A DNA stretch of 64,000 nt from an uncultured Aquimarina sp. (GTDB taxonomy: Bacteria; Bacteroidota; Bacteroidia; Flavobacteriales; Flavobacteriaceae). Below the pieces are notes generated by a model that saw only the letters and a list, made by a program, of their open reading frames with translations, had not been told where the DNA came from and ran no database searches. The stretch's first letter is position 1. The number at the start of each line of letters is the position of its first letter. Positions 54,320 to 63,924 of this stretch are shown here, one piece after another. A program made the position numbers and the translations under genes. The DNA lies in assembly GCF_947496855.1 (NCBI RefSeq), contig NZ_CANMED010000009.1:36144-100143 (forward strand). Direction: 5' to 3'.

Positions 54320-55129
54320 TCAGACAACAAAATTACGTTGTCGTTTCGCTTCAAAAATTAGTATTCCTGCAGCTACTGAAACATTCATCGAATCTATAAC
54401 ACCACTCATGGGTATTTTAATATTTTGTGTAGTGTTTTCTAACCACTCATCTGTTAAGCCCTTATCTTCTGTACCAACGACAATTGCAGTAGGTTTAGTA
54501 TAATCTTGGGTATAATAATTTTCAGAAGATTGTAATGCAGCTCCGTAAATATTTATTTTATTATTAGTTAAGAAATTTATAATTTCTAAAGTACTGCCTG
54601 TAGCAACTTTATTTGTAAACACACATCCAACACTAGATCTAATGATATTAGGGTTATAGATATCGGTTCTTGGGTTCGCGATTAAAACAGCATCAACCTT
54701 TGCAGCATCAGCGGTACGAAGCAATGCGCCAATATTTCCTGGTTTTTCTGGGGATTCTGCAACTAAAATTAATGGGTTGTCTGTCTGTAAATCTAAATTA
54801 CTAAGTAATGTTTCTTTTGATTTCGCTATAGCTAAAATACCTTCAGTTGTCGATCTATGAGAAAGTTTTTGATAAATTTCGGAGGTGATTTCAAAAAAAT
54901 CGATTTCATAATCATCTGCTTTTGTTATTAAAAAAACTTCTTCTTTAGAAATAATAGAATCGCAATAATATATATGTTCTAGTTGATATCCTCCTGAAAT
55001 AGCAAGGGATATTTCTCTTCTACCTTCAATAAAAAACCGATTTTCTTTTTTTCGGACTCTTGATTTATCTTTAAGCTGGTTTAAGAATTTTATTTTGGGA
55101 TTCTGGTTACTCGTAATTTGTTTATGCAT
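54320..55129 (-). CDS. TrmH-family (SpoU) RNA 2'-O-methyltransferase
   Basis: A 269-residue protein. The substrate-binding N-terminal part (KIKFLNQLKDKSRVRKKENR FFIEGRREI) precedes the SPOUT knot with PEKPGNIGALLRTADAA, NIIRSSVGCVFTNKVA, AIVVGTEDKGLTDEWL and IPMSGVIDSMNVSVAAGI, the three family motifs. Adds a methyl group to a ribose in rRNA or tRNA; the exact site is unknown. Promoter TATATTTG lies 6 bp before the start codon. Confidence 0.94.
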   Translation of the reverse strand: MHKQITSNQNPKIKFLNQLKDKSRVRKKENRFFIEGRREISLAISGGYQLEHIYYCDSIISKEEVFLITKADDYEIDFFEITSEIYQKLSHRSTTEGILAIAKSKETLLSNLDLQTDNPLILVAESPEKPGNIGALLRTADAAKVDAVLIANPRTDIYNPNIIRSSVGCVFTNKVATGSTLEIINFLTNNKINIYGAALQSSENYYTQDYTKPTAIVVGTEDKGLTDEWLENTTQNIKIPMSGVIDSMNVSVAAGILIFEAKRQRNFVV

Positions 55130-55134
55130 AAAGG

Positions 55135-55142
55135 CAAATATA
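55135..55142 (-). promoter_or_regulatory. TAnnTTTG element of the TrmH-family gene
   Basis: TATATTTG, minus strand, only 5-6 bp upstream of the ATG at 55129, implying an almost leaderless transcript. Confidence 0.45.
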
Positions 55143-55168
55143 GCAAGAGAAGAAGAAAATTATTCACT

Positions 55169-57952
55169 TTATAGCTGTAAAGAAGTCAAATTATTGAGCT
55201 GGTTTTTTATTTCTAAAATAATTATAGGGTATGAGGTGTCTAGTATATCCATCAATTGTATAATGTAATCAGAACTACGTTCTGTTTTTTCATAGTGTTC
55301 CATTTGTTGAAGAATAATTGCTTGTTTTGATAAGCCCAGTGTTTTGAAACTGGATTTCAGTTTGTGAGCAAGTTCTGAAATCAATGATAGATTTTTATCT
55401 TTCACTGCTGATTGTAACTTTTTGTAATCTTTTGGTGTTTCTTCTATGAATATCTGAAGTACAGATTTAATGATTTCATTATCTCCGGGAAAAGTTTGGT
55501 ATAGTGTAGAAAAATCACATAATTTTTGATAATTGTTACTTGTGTTATTTCTTAGTATATCGGCAGTATTGTTAGAAGTTAGTATATTTTTTGTTAAGTT
55601 CGGTTTCAGATTATGTAATAGTTCTTCTAGTGCTTTTTCACAGATAGGTTTTGTAAGATAAAAATCCATTCCGGATTCTATCGCGGTTTTTTTAGATTCA
55701 GGAAAAACATCTGCAGAACATGCAATAATAGGAATGTTTTTTATTTTTGAGTTACTAGAGCTTCTAATATGAAAAGTCGTTTCAGGCCCATCCATAACTG
55801 GCATATGCATATCCATTAAAATTAGATCATACCTACTGTTGTTAAGTTTCTCTAATGCAATTTTTCCATTTTCAGCGATATCTGCTTGGATGTTCCAATT
55901 AGAGAATAATTGTTTGATAAAGAATTGATTCATTCGGTTGTCTTCTACGATCAGAACACACATTCCGAATAAAGAAGGAGTATTTTTTTCTTTTGATGTT
56001 GAATCCGAAAAATCTTTTGAAGATGTTAGCCTGCTTTTTTTATATTCAATCGAAAACTTGAAATCAGAACCTTGATAAGGAGTGCTTTCTGCTATTAGAT
56101 TACCTCCTTGTAATTCAATAAGTTGTTTAGATATTGAAAGTCCTAAACCAGTTCCTTCTATTTTATGTTTACCTGGTTCATGAACTTGGTAAAAGCTATT
56201 AAAAATATTATGTAATTTATCTTCAGCTATTCCTATACCTGTATCCTTCACAGAGAAGTTTATCACGATACTATTAGATTCTTTTTCTTCTACTTTTATG
56301 TTTATGGTGACTTCTCCTTTTTGAGTAAATTTGATAGCATTACCTAGAAGATTTGTTAAAATCTGATTCAATCTAAACTGATCGCCAATGATGAATTTAG
56401 GTAAAGATGGGTCTATAATTGTTTTGTAATTAAGCCCTTTTTCATCTGCTTTTATTCTAAAACCTCTAGAAATATTATTAATAAGTTCGTGTATATTGAA
56501 ATCTGTTTCTTGCCAAGTAAGTTTACCAGCTTCGATTTTGGAGAAATCTAAAATATCATTTACTAGCACTAAAAGATTTTCTGCGGAGAACTGAATGCCA
56601 TCGAGGTTCGCCTTATCTACTTCAGGACTAGAAAACTCACTTTTTTGAAGAATACCTGTGAGACCTAATATCACGTTCAACGGAGTTCTTATTTCATGAC
56701 TCATATTAGATAAGAAGATCGATTTAGCTTTTGCTGATTTTTCTGCAAACACTTTTGCTTCCCTTATGTCATTATCAATGATCTTCCTGTTTGTTATATC
56801 TCTAAAAAAAGCATTAAATAAATAATCATCCTTTGTTTTAATAGCAATTATGGTAAGTTCTACATAAACTATACTGCCATCTCTTAGAGGTACAGAAGTT
56901 TCTACTCTTTTATTAATCAATTGCCCTTCTCCAGTTTCAATATAACTTTTAAAACTACTACGTAGTTCTTCTCTTAGCTTATATGGAACAAGGGGGTAAA
57001 TACTTTGTCCAATTGTTTCTTCCTTATTTACTCTTAGAATGACTTCAGCTTGTTTATTCCAATCGAGTACTATACCATCTTTATTTGCTAAAATAATTCC
57101 ATCCAAAGCGGTATCCAAGATCCTGGATTTTAGATGTTCGCTATCTTTTAGATCATCTTCTATTTTTTTTCGTTCTATGATCTCTTTCGTGAGCCTTTCA
57201 TTAACATCTTCTATGCTGTGTAATTGTTTTTGTAGCATTTTTAGCATTTGCTGCTTACTCGGAAAGTTGATTAGATCTTTAACAAAGATATCTTCTGGAA
57301 TTACATTTAAGGTAGCGGTAAAAGAGTCGAGTAGGTGATAGGATTGGAAATGTTGTTTGTAGACATTGAGATATATATTAGCAATAGTGTTCTCGCCAAG
57401 ATTTTCTTTTATTTTAAAAAATATTGTAGAAGAAAATTTCAACAATTCTTTTCTTCCTTCGGCAATTTCTATAGTATTAGAGTTGTCAAAAGTATCTAGA
57501 TCAATTTTTATTTTTTCTAAACCAGAATCATTAAAAACACCAATTAACTCTATGGATTTTTCTAATACAAGGATGAGAAATATTTTACAGATAGATAGCT
57601 CTTGTCTTTTAAGTTCCTGTAAAATTGGTCTAAAATTTGGGTAACGAAATAAAAAACTATGATCAGTATGTATTTTGTCTCGGAGTTTTTGTTTGGTATA
57701 ATTACGGATTGTGTTTTTTTCAATTAGATGATCTTCTAAAAGTAAATACAATTCTGGAAGTGATTGGATTTTGTTGTTTAAAGAAAGTTTATTAAAAATT
57801 TCTGTTTTAGCTTTTATATCTAGAGCATTAGTAGGTTGGTCAATCTCTTTCCAAAGAAAATTTATTAAAAATAGAATATCTTTCTCCTCTTTATTCAAGG
57901 GGGTTTTAGATTTTCTCTTTTTGGGTAGAGTTTTAAACCAATTTGGGATCAT
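55169..57952 (-). CDS. Hybrid sensor histidine kinase with PAS, receiver and Hpt domains
   Basis: A 927-residue protein, apparently cytoplasmic. About 1-250 is a helical domain of unknown type. A coiled coil and a PAS domain (LDTALDGIILANKDGIVLDW, about 275-395) follow. HisKA has FLSNMSHEIRTPLN with His419; HATPase has NLLGNAIKFTQKG, KDTGIGIAEDKL and GTGLGLSISKQL. A receiver domain has Asp714 in ILMDMHMPVMDG, and the C-terminal Hpt domain has His863 in ELAHKLKSSFKTLG. All relay residues are present. No response-regulator gene adjoins it. The input probably enters through the PAS domain and the novel N-terminal part. Confidence 0.93.
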   Translation of the reverse strand: MIPNWFKTLPKKRKSKTPLNKEEKDILFLINFLWKEIDQPTNALDIKAKTEIFNKLSLNNKIQSLPELYLLLEDHLIEKNTIRNYTKQKLRDKIHTDHSFLFRYPNFRPILQELKRQELSICKIFLILVLEKSIELIGVFNDSGLEKIKIDLDTFDNSNTIEIAEGRKELLKFSSTIFFKIKENLGENTIANIYLNVYKQHFQSYHLLDSFTATLNVIPEDIFVKDLINFPSKQQMLKMLQKQLHSIEDVNERLTKEIIERKKIEDDLKDSEHLKSRILDTALDGIILANKDGIVLDWNKQAEVILRVNKEETIGQSIYPLVPYKLREELRSSFKSYIETGEGQLINKRVETSVPLRDGSIVYVELTIIAIKTKDDYLFNAFFRDITNRKIIDNDIREAKVFAEKSAKAKSIFLSNMSHEIRTPLNVILGLTGILQKSEFSSPEVDKANLDGIQFSAENLLVLVNDILDFSKIEAGKLTWQETDFNIHELINNISRGFRIKADEKGLNYKTIIDPSLPKFIIGDQFRLNQILTNLLGNAIKFTQKGEVTINIKVEEKESNSIVINFSVKDTGIGIAEDKLHNIFNSFYQVHEPGKHKIEGTGLGLSISKQLIELQGGNLIAESTPYQGSDFKFSIEYKKSRLTSSKDFSDSTSKEKNTPSLFGMCVLIVEDNRMNQFFIKQLFSNWNIQADIAENGKIALEKLNNSRYDLILMDMHMPVMDGPETTFHIRSSSNSKIKNIPIIACSADVFPESKKTAIESGMDFYLTKPICEKALEELLHNLKPNLTKNILTSNNTADILRNNTSNNYQKLCDFSTLYQTFPGDNEIIKSVLQIFIEETPKDYKKLQSAVKDKNLSLISELAHKLKSSFKTLGLSKQAIILQQMEHYEKTERSSDYIIQLMDILDTSYPIIILEIKNQLNNLTSLQL

Positions 57953-58313
57953 GGGGCTTTATTTGTTATTGGTCATTTCTATTTTCTAAATATCTAATAT
58001 CAAAAATTAGAGTTATGAGTCATAGATTAACCTCCTGTTTTTCCCCAAAAAAAACATTTTTTAAAACAGAGTTAAAAATATACCTAACAGAATATAATTT
58101 ATAAAAAGATAAGAATAGAATATTGAGTTTTCTATTTATTTTTAGCTCAGTTTGGTCAAAAATAGTGAAAAAATGGCAATTAGCACTGTTTTTTACCGAT
58201 AAAAAGTATGTTTCATCGATGAAGAGTGTTTTCTGAAGTTTGATTATAATAAAAAAACCTCGCTTTATAAAGCGAGGTTTTTCTTATAAGTGAGAAAATA
58301 TATTATTTAAAAA
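57953..58313. other. Gap between the hybrid kinase and rplT
   Basis: 361 bp; no gene. It contains the rplT-operon terminator at 58252-58284. The kinase promoter must be here, but no clear TAnnTTTG is seen. Confidence 0.5.
58252..58284. terminator. Terminator of the thrS-infC-rpmI-rplT operon
   Basis: AAACCTCGCTTT (58255-58266) and AAAGCGAGGTTT (58269-58280) form a strong stem flanked by A and T tracts, 30 bp after the rplT stop. Confidence 0.88.
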
Positions 58314-58658
58314 TTACTTTACTTTTTCTACAATAGCTTTAAAAGCTTCTGGATTGTTCATAGCTAAATCTGCAAGAACCTTTCGGTTTAATTCGATGTT
58401 ATTAGCTTTTACTTTTCCCATAAATTGAGAATAAGACATACCGTGTATACGAGCACCTGCATTAATACGAGTGATCCATAAAGCACGGAAAGTTCTTTTT
58501 TTGTTTCTACGGTCTCTATAGGCATATGACATTGCTTTATCGACTGCATTTTTTGCTACCGTCCAAACGTTTTTACGACGTCCGAAGTAACCTTTTGCTT
58601 GCTTAAGAACTCTTTTTCTTCTAGCTCTTTTCGCAACGGAATTTACTGATCTTGGCAT
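58314..58658 (-). CDS. rplT: 50S ribosomal protein L20
   Basis: A 114-residue basic protein of usual length: MPRSVNSVAKRARRKRVLKQ, KGYFGRRKNVWTVAKNAVDK, YAYRDRRNKKRTFRALWITR. L20 binds 23S rRNA early in assembly and in other bacteria represses its own operon. Last gene of the thrS operon, 140 bp after rpmI. Confidence 0.98.
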   Translation of the reverse strand: MPRSVNSVAKRARRKRVLKQAKGYFGRRKNVWTVAKNAVDKAMSYAYRDRRNKKRTFRALWITRINAGARIHGMSYSQFMGKVKANNIELNRKVLADLAMNNPEAFKAIVEKVK

Positions 58659-58798
58659 AATTTTAAATTTTTTAGTAGTAGGCGGTCGATAAATCGACTC
58701 TTTATCTTTTTAAATTTTATAGATCTACATTGGTAAATCTCAAATTTTAAAGGCCCAACTCCTGGGTTTATAATAATTCTAACCTGATTAAAAAGCGA

Positions 58799-58996
58799 TT
58801 ACTTCAAACGTAATTGTTCTTTAATACTATTTTCATCGCTTTTGTGCACTAACGTAGAGTGCGTTAAAGCCAGCTTACGCTTTTTAGATTTTTTTGTCAA
58901 AATATGACTCTTAAAAGCGTGCTTTCTTTTGATTTTACCAGTACCCGTAAGCTTGAAACGCTTTTTAGCACTGGATTTAGTTTTCATTTTAGGCAT
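58799..58996 (-). CDS. rpmI: 50S ribosomal protein L35
   Basis: A 65-residue basic protein: MPKMKTKSSAKKRFKLTGTG, RKHAFKSHILTKKSKKRKRL-type middle and a short acid tail. Canonical length and order between infC and rplT. Confidence 0.97.
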   Translation of the reverse strand: MPKMKTKSSAKKRFKLTGTGKIKRKHAFKSHILTKKSKKRKLALTHSTLVHKSDENSIKEQLRLK

Positions 58997-59063
58997 TGTA
59001 TCCTTGTTTTTATAATAATCTCACTTATTATCTTTAAAACTTCTTAATATTAAGAGGTTTTTA

Positions 59064-59621
59064 TTACTTTGTTTTCTTAGGAGCAATAAACATTATCATT
59101 CGCTTACCTTCTAATTTTGGCATTTGTTCTACTTTACCATATTCTTCTAATTCTTGAGCAAGCCTTAATAGTAATATTTGCCCCTGATCTTTGTATATGA
59201 TAGAACGTCCTTTAAAGAAAACGTAAGCTTTTAGTTTAGCTCCTTCACTTAAAAATTTGACTGCGTGTTTTTTCTTAAACTCGTAATCGTGTTCATCAGT
59301 GTTTGGGCCAAATCTAATCTCTTTGATCGTAACTTTAGTAGCCTTATTCTTAAGCGATTTGTCTCTTTTCTTTTGTTCGTATAAGAACTTTTTATAGTCC
59401 ATTATTTTACAAACAGGAGGTACCGCTTTAGGAGAAATTTCCACAAGATCTAATTCTTGCTCTTCAGCAAGTGCTAATGCTTTCTTAGTTGGGTATACAC
59501 CAACTTCTATGTTATCGCCTACAAGACGTACTTCCTCAACCCTAATCTTATGGTTGATTTTGTGAGCATCTTCTTTGATTACTCTTAGTGGTTTTTGAGA
59601 CCTTCTTCTTCTTATTGCTAT
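59064..59621 (-). CDS. infC: Translation initiation factor IF-3, apparent ATA start codon
   Basis: IF-3 binds the 30S subunit and rejects non-AUG starts. The first ATG (59444) lies inside a conserved part (VEISPKAVPPVCKIMDYKKF), so it would lose the N-terminal domain. Upstream the frame continues without stop: AIRRRRSQKPLRVIKEDAHK, INHKIRVEEVRLVGDN, GVYPTKKALALAEEQELDLV. An in-frame TAA lies 12 bp before an ATA codon at 59619-59621, which gives 185 residues, the normal length. IF-3 genes are known for rare starts (AUU in E. coli) that permit self-control, so ATA is the best reading. TTA and GTC are the only other upstream codons. It lies 37 bp after thrS. Confidence 0.85.
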   Translation of the reverse strand: MAIRRRRSQKPLRVIKEDAHKINHKIRVEEVRLVGDNIEVGVYPTKKALALAEEQELDLVEISPKAVPPVCKIMDYKKFLYEQKKRDKSLKNKATKVTIKEIRFGPNTDEHDYEFKKKHAVKFLSEGAKLKAYVFFKGRSIIYKDQGQILLLRLAQELEEYGKVEQMPKLEGKRMIMFIAPKKTK

Positions 59622-59657
59622 GACTAAAAATTTTTAAATTAAACTTAATTATTTTAT

Positions 59658-61604
59658 CTATCCGTTAAACGGTTTTAACGTTCTATTTATTTCTTGTGTA
59701 ATTATTTCAGTGAACTTATCAATAGTGATTGCTCCAATATCTTCTCCTCCGTGTTTTCTTACGGAAATTGTATTGTCATTTTCTTCTTGTTCCCCTACAA
59801 TTACAATGTAAGGAATTTTTTTCATTTCTGCCTCTCTAATTTTCTTACCCATTGTTTCATTTCTATGATCGGCAAGGGCGCGAATTTCGTTATTTTCTAA
59901 CAAATTTAAAACTTTTTCAGCGTATTTTTCATATTTCTCACTGATTGATAGTACAATAACTTGTTCAGGCATTAACCAAAGAGGGAAGTTGCCGGCAGTA
60001 TGCTCTAATAAAATGGCAATAAATCTTTCCATGCTACCAAAGGGAGCTCTGTGAATCATCACTGGTCTGTGCATTTCATTGTCACTACCTTTATATTCAA
60101 GATTAAAACGCTCCGGTAAGTTATAATCTACTTGTATGGTCCCTAATTGCCAACTTCTGCCTAAAGCATCTTTAACCATAAAGTCTAGTTTTGGTCCGTA
60201 AAAAGCAGCTTCGCCAGTTTCGACTACATAATTAAGATCTTTGTCTTTTGCAGCATTTATAATTGCATTTTCTGCTTTTTCCCAATTTTCAACATCTCCA
60301 ATGTACTTTTCAGGATTATTGGGATCTCTTAAGGATACTTGTGCTGTGAAATTTTCAAAACCTAAAGATCCAAAAACGTATAGTACAAGATCTATTACTT
60401 TTTTAAATTCTTCATCTAATTGATTAGGAGTACAGAAAATATGAGCATCATCTTGGGTGAAACCTCTTACTCTTGTAAGGCCATGAAGTTCTCCACTTTG
60501 TTCGTATCTGTAAACAGTACCAAACTCTGCATAACGTATAGGTAAATCTCTATAAGACCACGGGGCGCTATTATATATCTCACAATGATGAGGACAGTTC
60601 ATTGGTTTTAATAGAAATTCTTCTCCTTCCGCTGGAGTATTTATTGGCTGAAAACTATCCTCTCCATATTTTGCATAGTGACCAGATGTAACATAAAGTT
60701 CTTTTTGTCCAATATGTGGAGTAACAACCATTTCATAACCTGCTTTTTTCTGAGCTTTTTTTAAGAAATTCTCTAAGCGCTCACGTAAAGCAGCTCCCTT
60801 AGGAAGCCATAAAGGTAAGCCTTGACCTACTTTTTGAGAAAAAGTAAAGAATCCAAGTTCTTTTCCTAACTTTCTATGATCTCGTTTTTTAGCTTCCTCT
60901 AATAACTCAAGATATTCTTTAAGTTCTTTTTGTTTCGGGAAAGAAGTACCGTAAACCCTAGTAAGCTGTTTGTTATTTTCATCTCCACGCCAATACGCAC
61001 CAGCAACACTCATGATTTTAACAGCCTTAATAATTCCTGTGTTAGGGATATGTCCTCCTCGACATAGGTCTGTAAATGTGTCGTGATCACAGAATGTAAT
61101 GGTTCCGTCTTCAAGATTTTCTATTAATTCAATCTTATATTCGTTACCTTCTTCTTTATATTTAGCTAAAGCATCAGCCTTAGAAACCGATTTCATTTTG
61201 AATTCGTGTTTCCCTCTAGCAATTTCCAACATTTTGTCTTCAATAGTCTTGAAGTCTTTTTCAGATATACTTTGATCTCCAAGGTCGACATCGTAATAGA
61301 ATCCGTTGTCGATAGCAGGACCAATAGATAGTTTTACGCCAGGATATAAATCTTCTAACGCTTGCGCTAGAACGTGAGAGGTAGAATGTCTAAAAGCTTT
61401 TTTTCCATCATCATCCCTCCAAGTAAACAAAACTAAGTTTCCATCTGTTGTCAATTCTGTTGATGTCTCTATTGTGGTATCGTTGAACTTTGCAGAAATA
61501 ACATTTCGCGCAAAGCCTTCACTTATATCTTTTGCAACATCTAAAGCAGTAGTACTATTACTGTATTCTCTAATCGAACCGTCAGGTAACGTAATTTTGA
61601 TCAT
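59658..61604 (-). CDS. thrS: Threonyl-tRNA synthetase
   Basis: Charges tRNA-Thr. At 648 residues it has the TGS domain (MIKITLPDGSIREYSNSTTA), the editing domain with RHSTSHVLAQAL and CRGGHIPNTG, the class II catalytic core with LLKPMNCPHHCEIY (zinc ligand Cys), FGTVYRYEQSGELHGLTRVRG, GEAAFYGPKLDF, MHRPVMIHRAPFGSMERF and the C-terminal anticodon domain. Complete. It heads the operon with infC, rpmI and rplT. Confidence 0.98.
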   Translation of the reverse strand: MIKITLPDGSIREYSNSTTALDVAKDISEGFARNVISAKFNDTTIETSTELTTDGNLVLFTWRDDDGKKAFRHSTSHVLAQALEDLYPGVKLSIGPAIDNGFYYDVDLGDQSISEKDFKTIEDKMLEIARGKHEFKMKSVSKADALAKYKEEGNEYKIELIENLEDGTITFCDHDTFTDLCRGGHIPNTGIIKAVKIMSVAGAYWRGDENNKQLTRVYGTSFPKQKELKEYLELLEEAKKRDHRKLGKELGFFTFSQKVGQGLPLWLPKGAALRERLENFLKKAQKKAGYEMVVTPHIGQKELYVTSGHYAKYGEDSFQPINTPAEGEEFLLKPMNCPHHCEIYNSAPWSYRDLPIRYAEFGTVYRYEQSGELHGLTRVRGFTQDDAHIFCTPNQLDEEFKKVIDLVLYVFGSLGFENFTAQVSLRDPNNPEKYIGDVENWEKAENAIINAAKDKDLNYVVETGEAAFYGPKLDFMVKDALGRSWQLGTIQVDYNLPERFNLEYKGSDNEMHRPVMIHRAPFGSMERFIAILLEHTAGNFPLWLMPEQVIVLSISEKYEKYAEKVLNLLENNEIRALADHRNETMGKKIREAEMKKIPYIVIVGEQEENDNTISVRKHGGEDIGAITIDKFTEIITQEINRTLKPFNG

Positions 61605-62164
61605 TATTTTTCTAATTAAAGAGGCAAAGATAATACGATAATAAAATCCTCACAATAATTACTGAATATTTAAAATAAATAAAGTAGATGTTCAATAAGG
61701 TTTTATTTCTTGTAGCTTAATAGTTTGGATGTGTATAGTTTTTTTAGGATTTGTTTTTTGAGGTTTAATTTTTGAGGTTTAATTTTGGAAAAAATAGAAT
61801 TAAAGTAAGATGACTATTATTGTTTTAATCGAGTAGTATTTGGTTAAAGATTCAAGATCGTATTCCTTTTTGAAAATAGAATCTAGATTTCTATATAATA
61901 TCATTTCAAATCAGTGCTTTATAATTTATAAAAAATGTATTTGTAGGTTATAAAAGTATGTAGATTAATACTTTTTAGGTTATAATATGAAGAAATGTAA
62001 CATGTGAATTTAGACGGTAAGGTCTTAGATTAAGTGTAAGTGTAATCAGTTGGATGTCAGTAATTTTATTTCATTTGTGAGAATGATAAGTTGCTATTGT
62101 ATTTGATTCTACAATGTGTGTAATTAAGAATAAAGAAAGAGATAATAAGTTGTGTAATAATTTT
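61605..62164. other. Non-coding gap upstream of thrS
   Basis: About 560 bp with no supported gene. A tandem repeat of TTTTTGAGGTTTAA lies near 61755-61783. The remainder is very A+T-rich. Confidence 0.45.
61625..61654 (-). promoter_or_regulatory. Bacteroidota promoter of thrS
   Basis: TATCTTTG (61625-61632, minus strand) lies 20 bp before the start codon; a TTG about 20 bp further upstream could be the -33 element. No T-box leader is evident. Confidence 0.6.
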
Positions 62165-63924
62165 ATGAAGATAGCGTTTTTTTGTATTGTTTTTTTGTAG
62201 TTTATTCTCTTAAATTCAGGGGGTTAATTGTATTTTAAAAACTTGGAGGACAAGGTTAAAGGTGTTAATGAATTAAATTTTGATGATTTTGCTCCATTGT
62301 CTATTGGTAAGACTGATTCATTGTCGTATGAGTGGTTAAGTAAAGCATATAATATGCTGGCTGTAGGGTGCAGTTTTAAAGGCTTAGTTAAGATTAGGGG
62401 TTAATATCTTTTAAAAGGTTTGGATTTGTTCAAAAAACAAGTTGTTTGTGAGTAGATGTCTGTTCATCATATTAGAGGTTTAACGGATTATTCCTTTCAT
62501 ATAAAAGTATAGCAAGGCTATTCTTTTATATGAAAGGAATATAGAGGTTAATAAAGATAATAATACTATTTATTTTTCTTTAATAATTTGGGGCAGATTT
62601 ATTCCTAAAAAATAAGGGGTAAAAATGCTCTTTATTATAAAAAAATGGCTTGTGAAGTTTCTGAAGAATATAGGGCAAGAAGGTATTGTATAGAAAGTAT
62701 GAGTGATTGTTATTTAAAAATGGGGAGATTTGATGAGGCTATTTCTTACGGAGAACTAGTTTAGGAAATGTTTGAAGATAAAGATTTAAAGTTTGTGCTT
62801 CTTTTTTTAGAATACAATGGTACAAGCTTATCATAATGAAAAGCAGTATCAAAAGACTATTAGTATATATGAAAGTTTGTTGGAAAAAGTAAAATAAAAA
62901 GAGTTTGTTGATATCGAGATTCAAATTTTAGAAAATCTTAGCCATTCATTAAAAACACAAAAGAAATATAAAGAAGAGGAGGAGCTTACTATCTATAAAT
63001 ATAAACTGAAAGATTCTTTGGTTAAGATTCAAAAAGAGAAGGAGATTACAGAATTATGAATTAAGTACGATATTCTTGATTGGGAAAGGAAAATCGAATT
63101 ATTAAAAAAGAATCAGGAAATTAAGGATAATCTTTTGTTATTGGATCGGAAGCATATGAGATTGCTCTTCTGTGTACTCTTTATTATAACTGTTTCTGTT
63201 TTATTTTCTTAATTGTGTATAAAAAAGTTGGTAAAAAAAATAAACTTAGTAAACAGCAAGAAGAAATTGATGACGAATTCACAAAGTCATTGATTAAAGA
63301 ACAAGAATAAAAATTAGTAAAAACTTTATTAGATGTTCAGGATACGGAGTGAAACGTATCGCGAAGGATTTACAAGACAGTACTGGGGGTAATTGGTGGT
63401 TATAAATCTAAAATTAAGATCGATAAATCGACAAAATCAAGAGCTCAATTTAGTAAAGGAATAAATAGGTAAAACTTAGTAGCTTGTTAGAAAGATTTCT
63501 CATAATCTTATTCCTGATAATTTTTACGGGAATAAATTCGGAGATGTTTTAAAGGAGTACCTGAATGATATGGTAGCTGCTAATAATATAAAAATGACTT
63601 TTAGTGTGTTTCCTGAAAATATAGTTGATGTGTTAGATGAAAAGTTGTCAGTTGAAGTTTTTAGGATTGTTCGGGAATTATTTGGTAACACCTTTTAAAC
63701 ATGCAAAAGCTAATATGATTACTTTATAGATAGATGTGTTAAACGATGATATTCATATTATTTATGAGAATAATGGTATTGGGGTTAAGCCCTGCGTTGG
63801 GAAAGAAGGGATAGGATTAAAGAGTATTAGGAGTAGGTTAGAGAAGCTTAATGGAAAACTTGTTATCGATTCTGTTTTAAATAGAGGGACAATTTTAGAT
63901 ATAGAAATAAGAGGAGTAAAGTAA
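62165..63924 (+). pseudogene. Decayed TPR sensor histidine kinase
   Basis: The start ATG 62165 opens a signal peptide (MKIAFFCIVFL) broken by TAG, then readable but broken TPR parts (YEWLSKAYNMLAV; MACEVSEEYRARRYCIES). A coiled-coil part (YKLKDSLVKIQKEKEITEL, then TGA) and a membrane helix follow. Near 63350 the HisKA_3 box appears with a TGA for an Arg codon and small deletions (RIAKDLQDSTGG). The HATPase end (ENNGIGVKP, EGIGLKSIRSRLEKL) is intact to 63924. At least eight stops and several frameshifts. It is a paralogue of the kinase at 17297. Many stops fit C-to-T changes in Gln/Arg codons. Confidence 0.85.
62490..62540 (+). repeat. Long hairpin inside the kinase pseudogene
   Basis: Arms 62490-62513 and 62517-62540 pair over 24 bp with one mismatch around a 3-base loop (AAG). 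No T tract follows. It may be a palindromic insertion or a miniature mobile element. Confidence 0.6.

Noticed and set aside
59064..59444. infC starting at ATG 59444
   Set aside because: That codon lies within a conserved IF-3 segment and would remove the N-terminal domain.
63736..63924. A 62-codon ORF as a separate small gene
   Set aside because: It is the surviving HATPase end of the decayed kinase.
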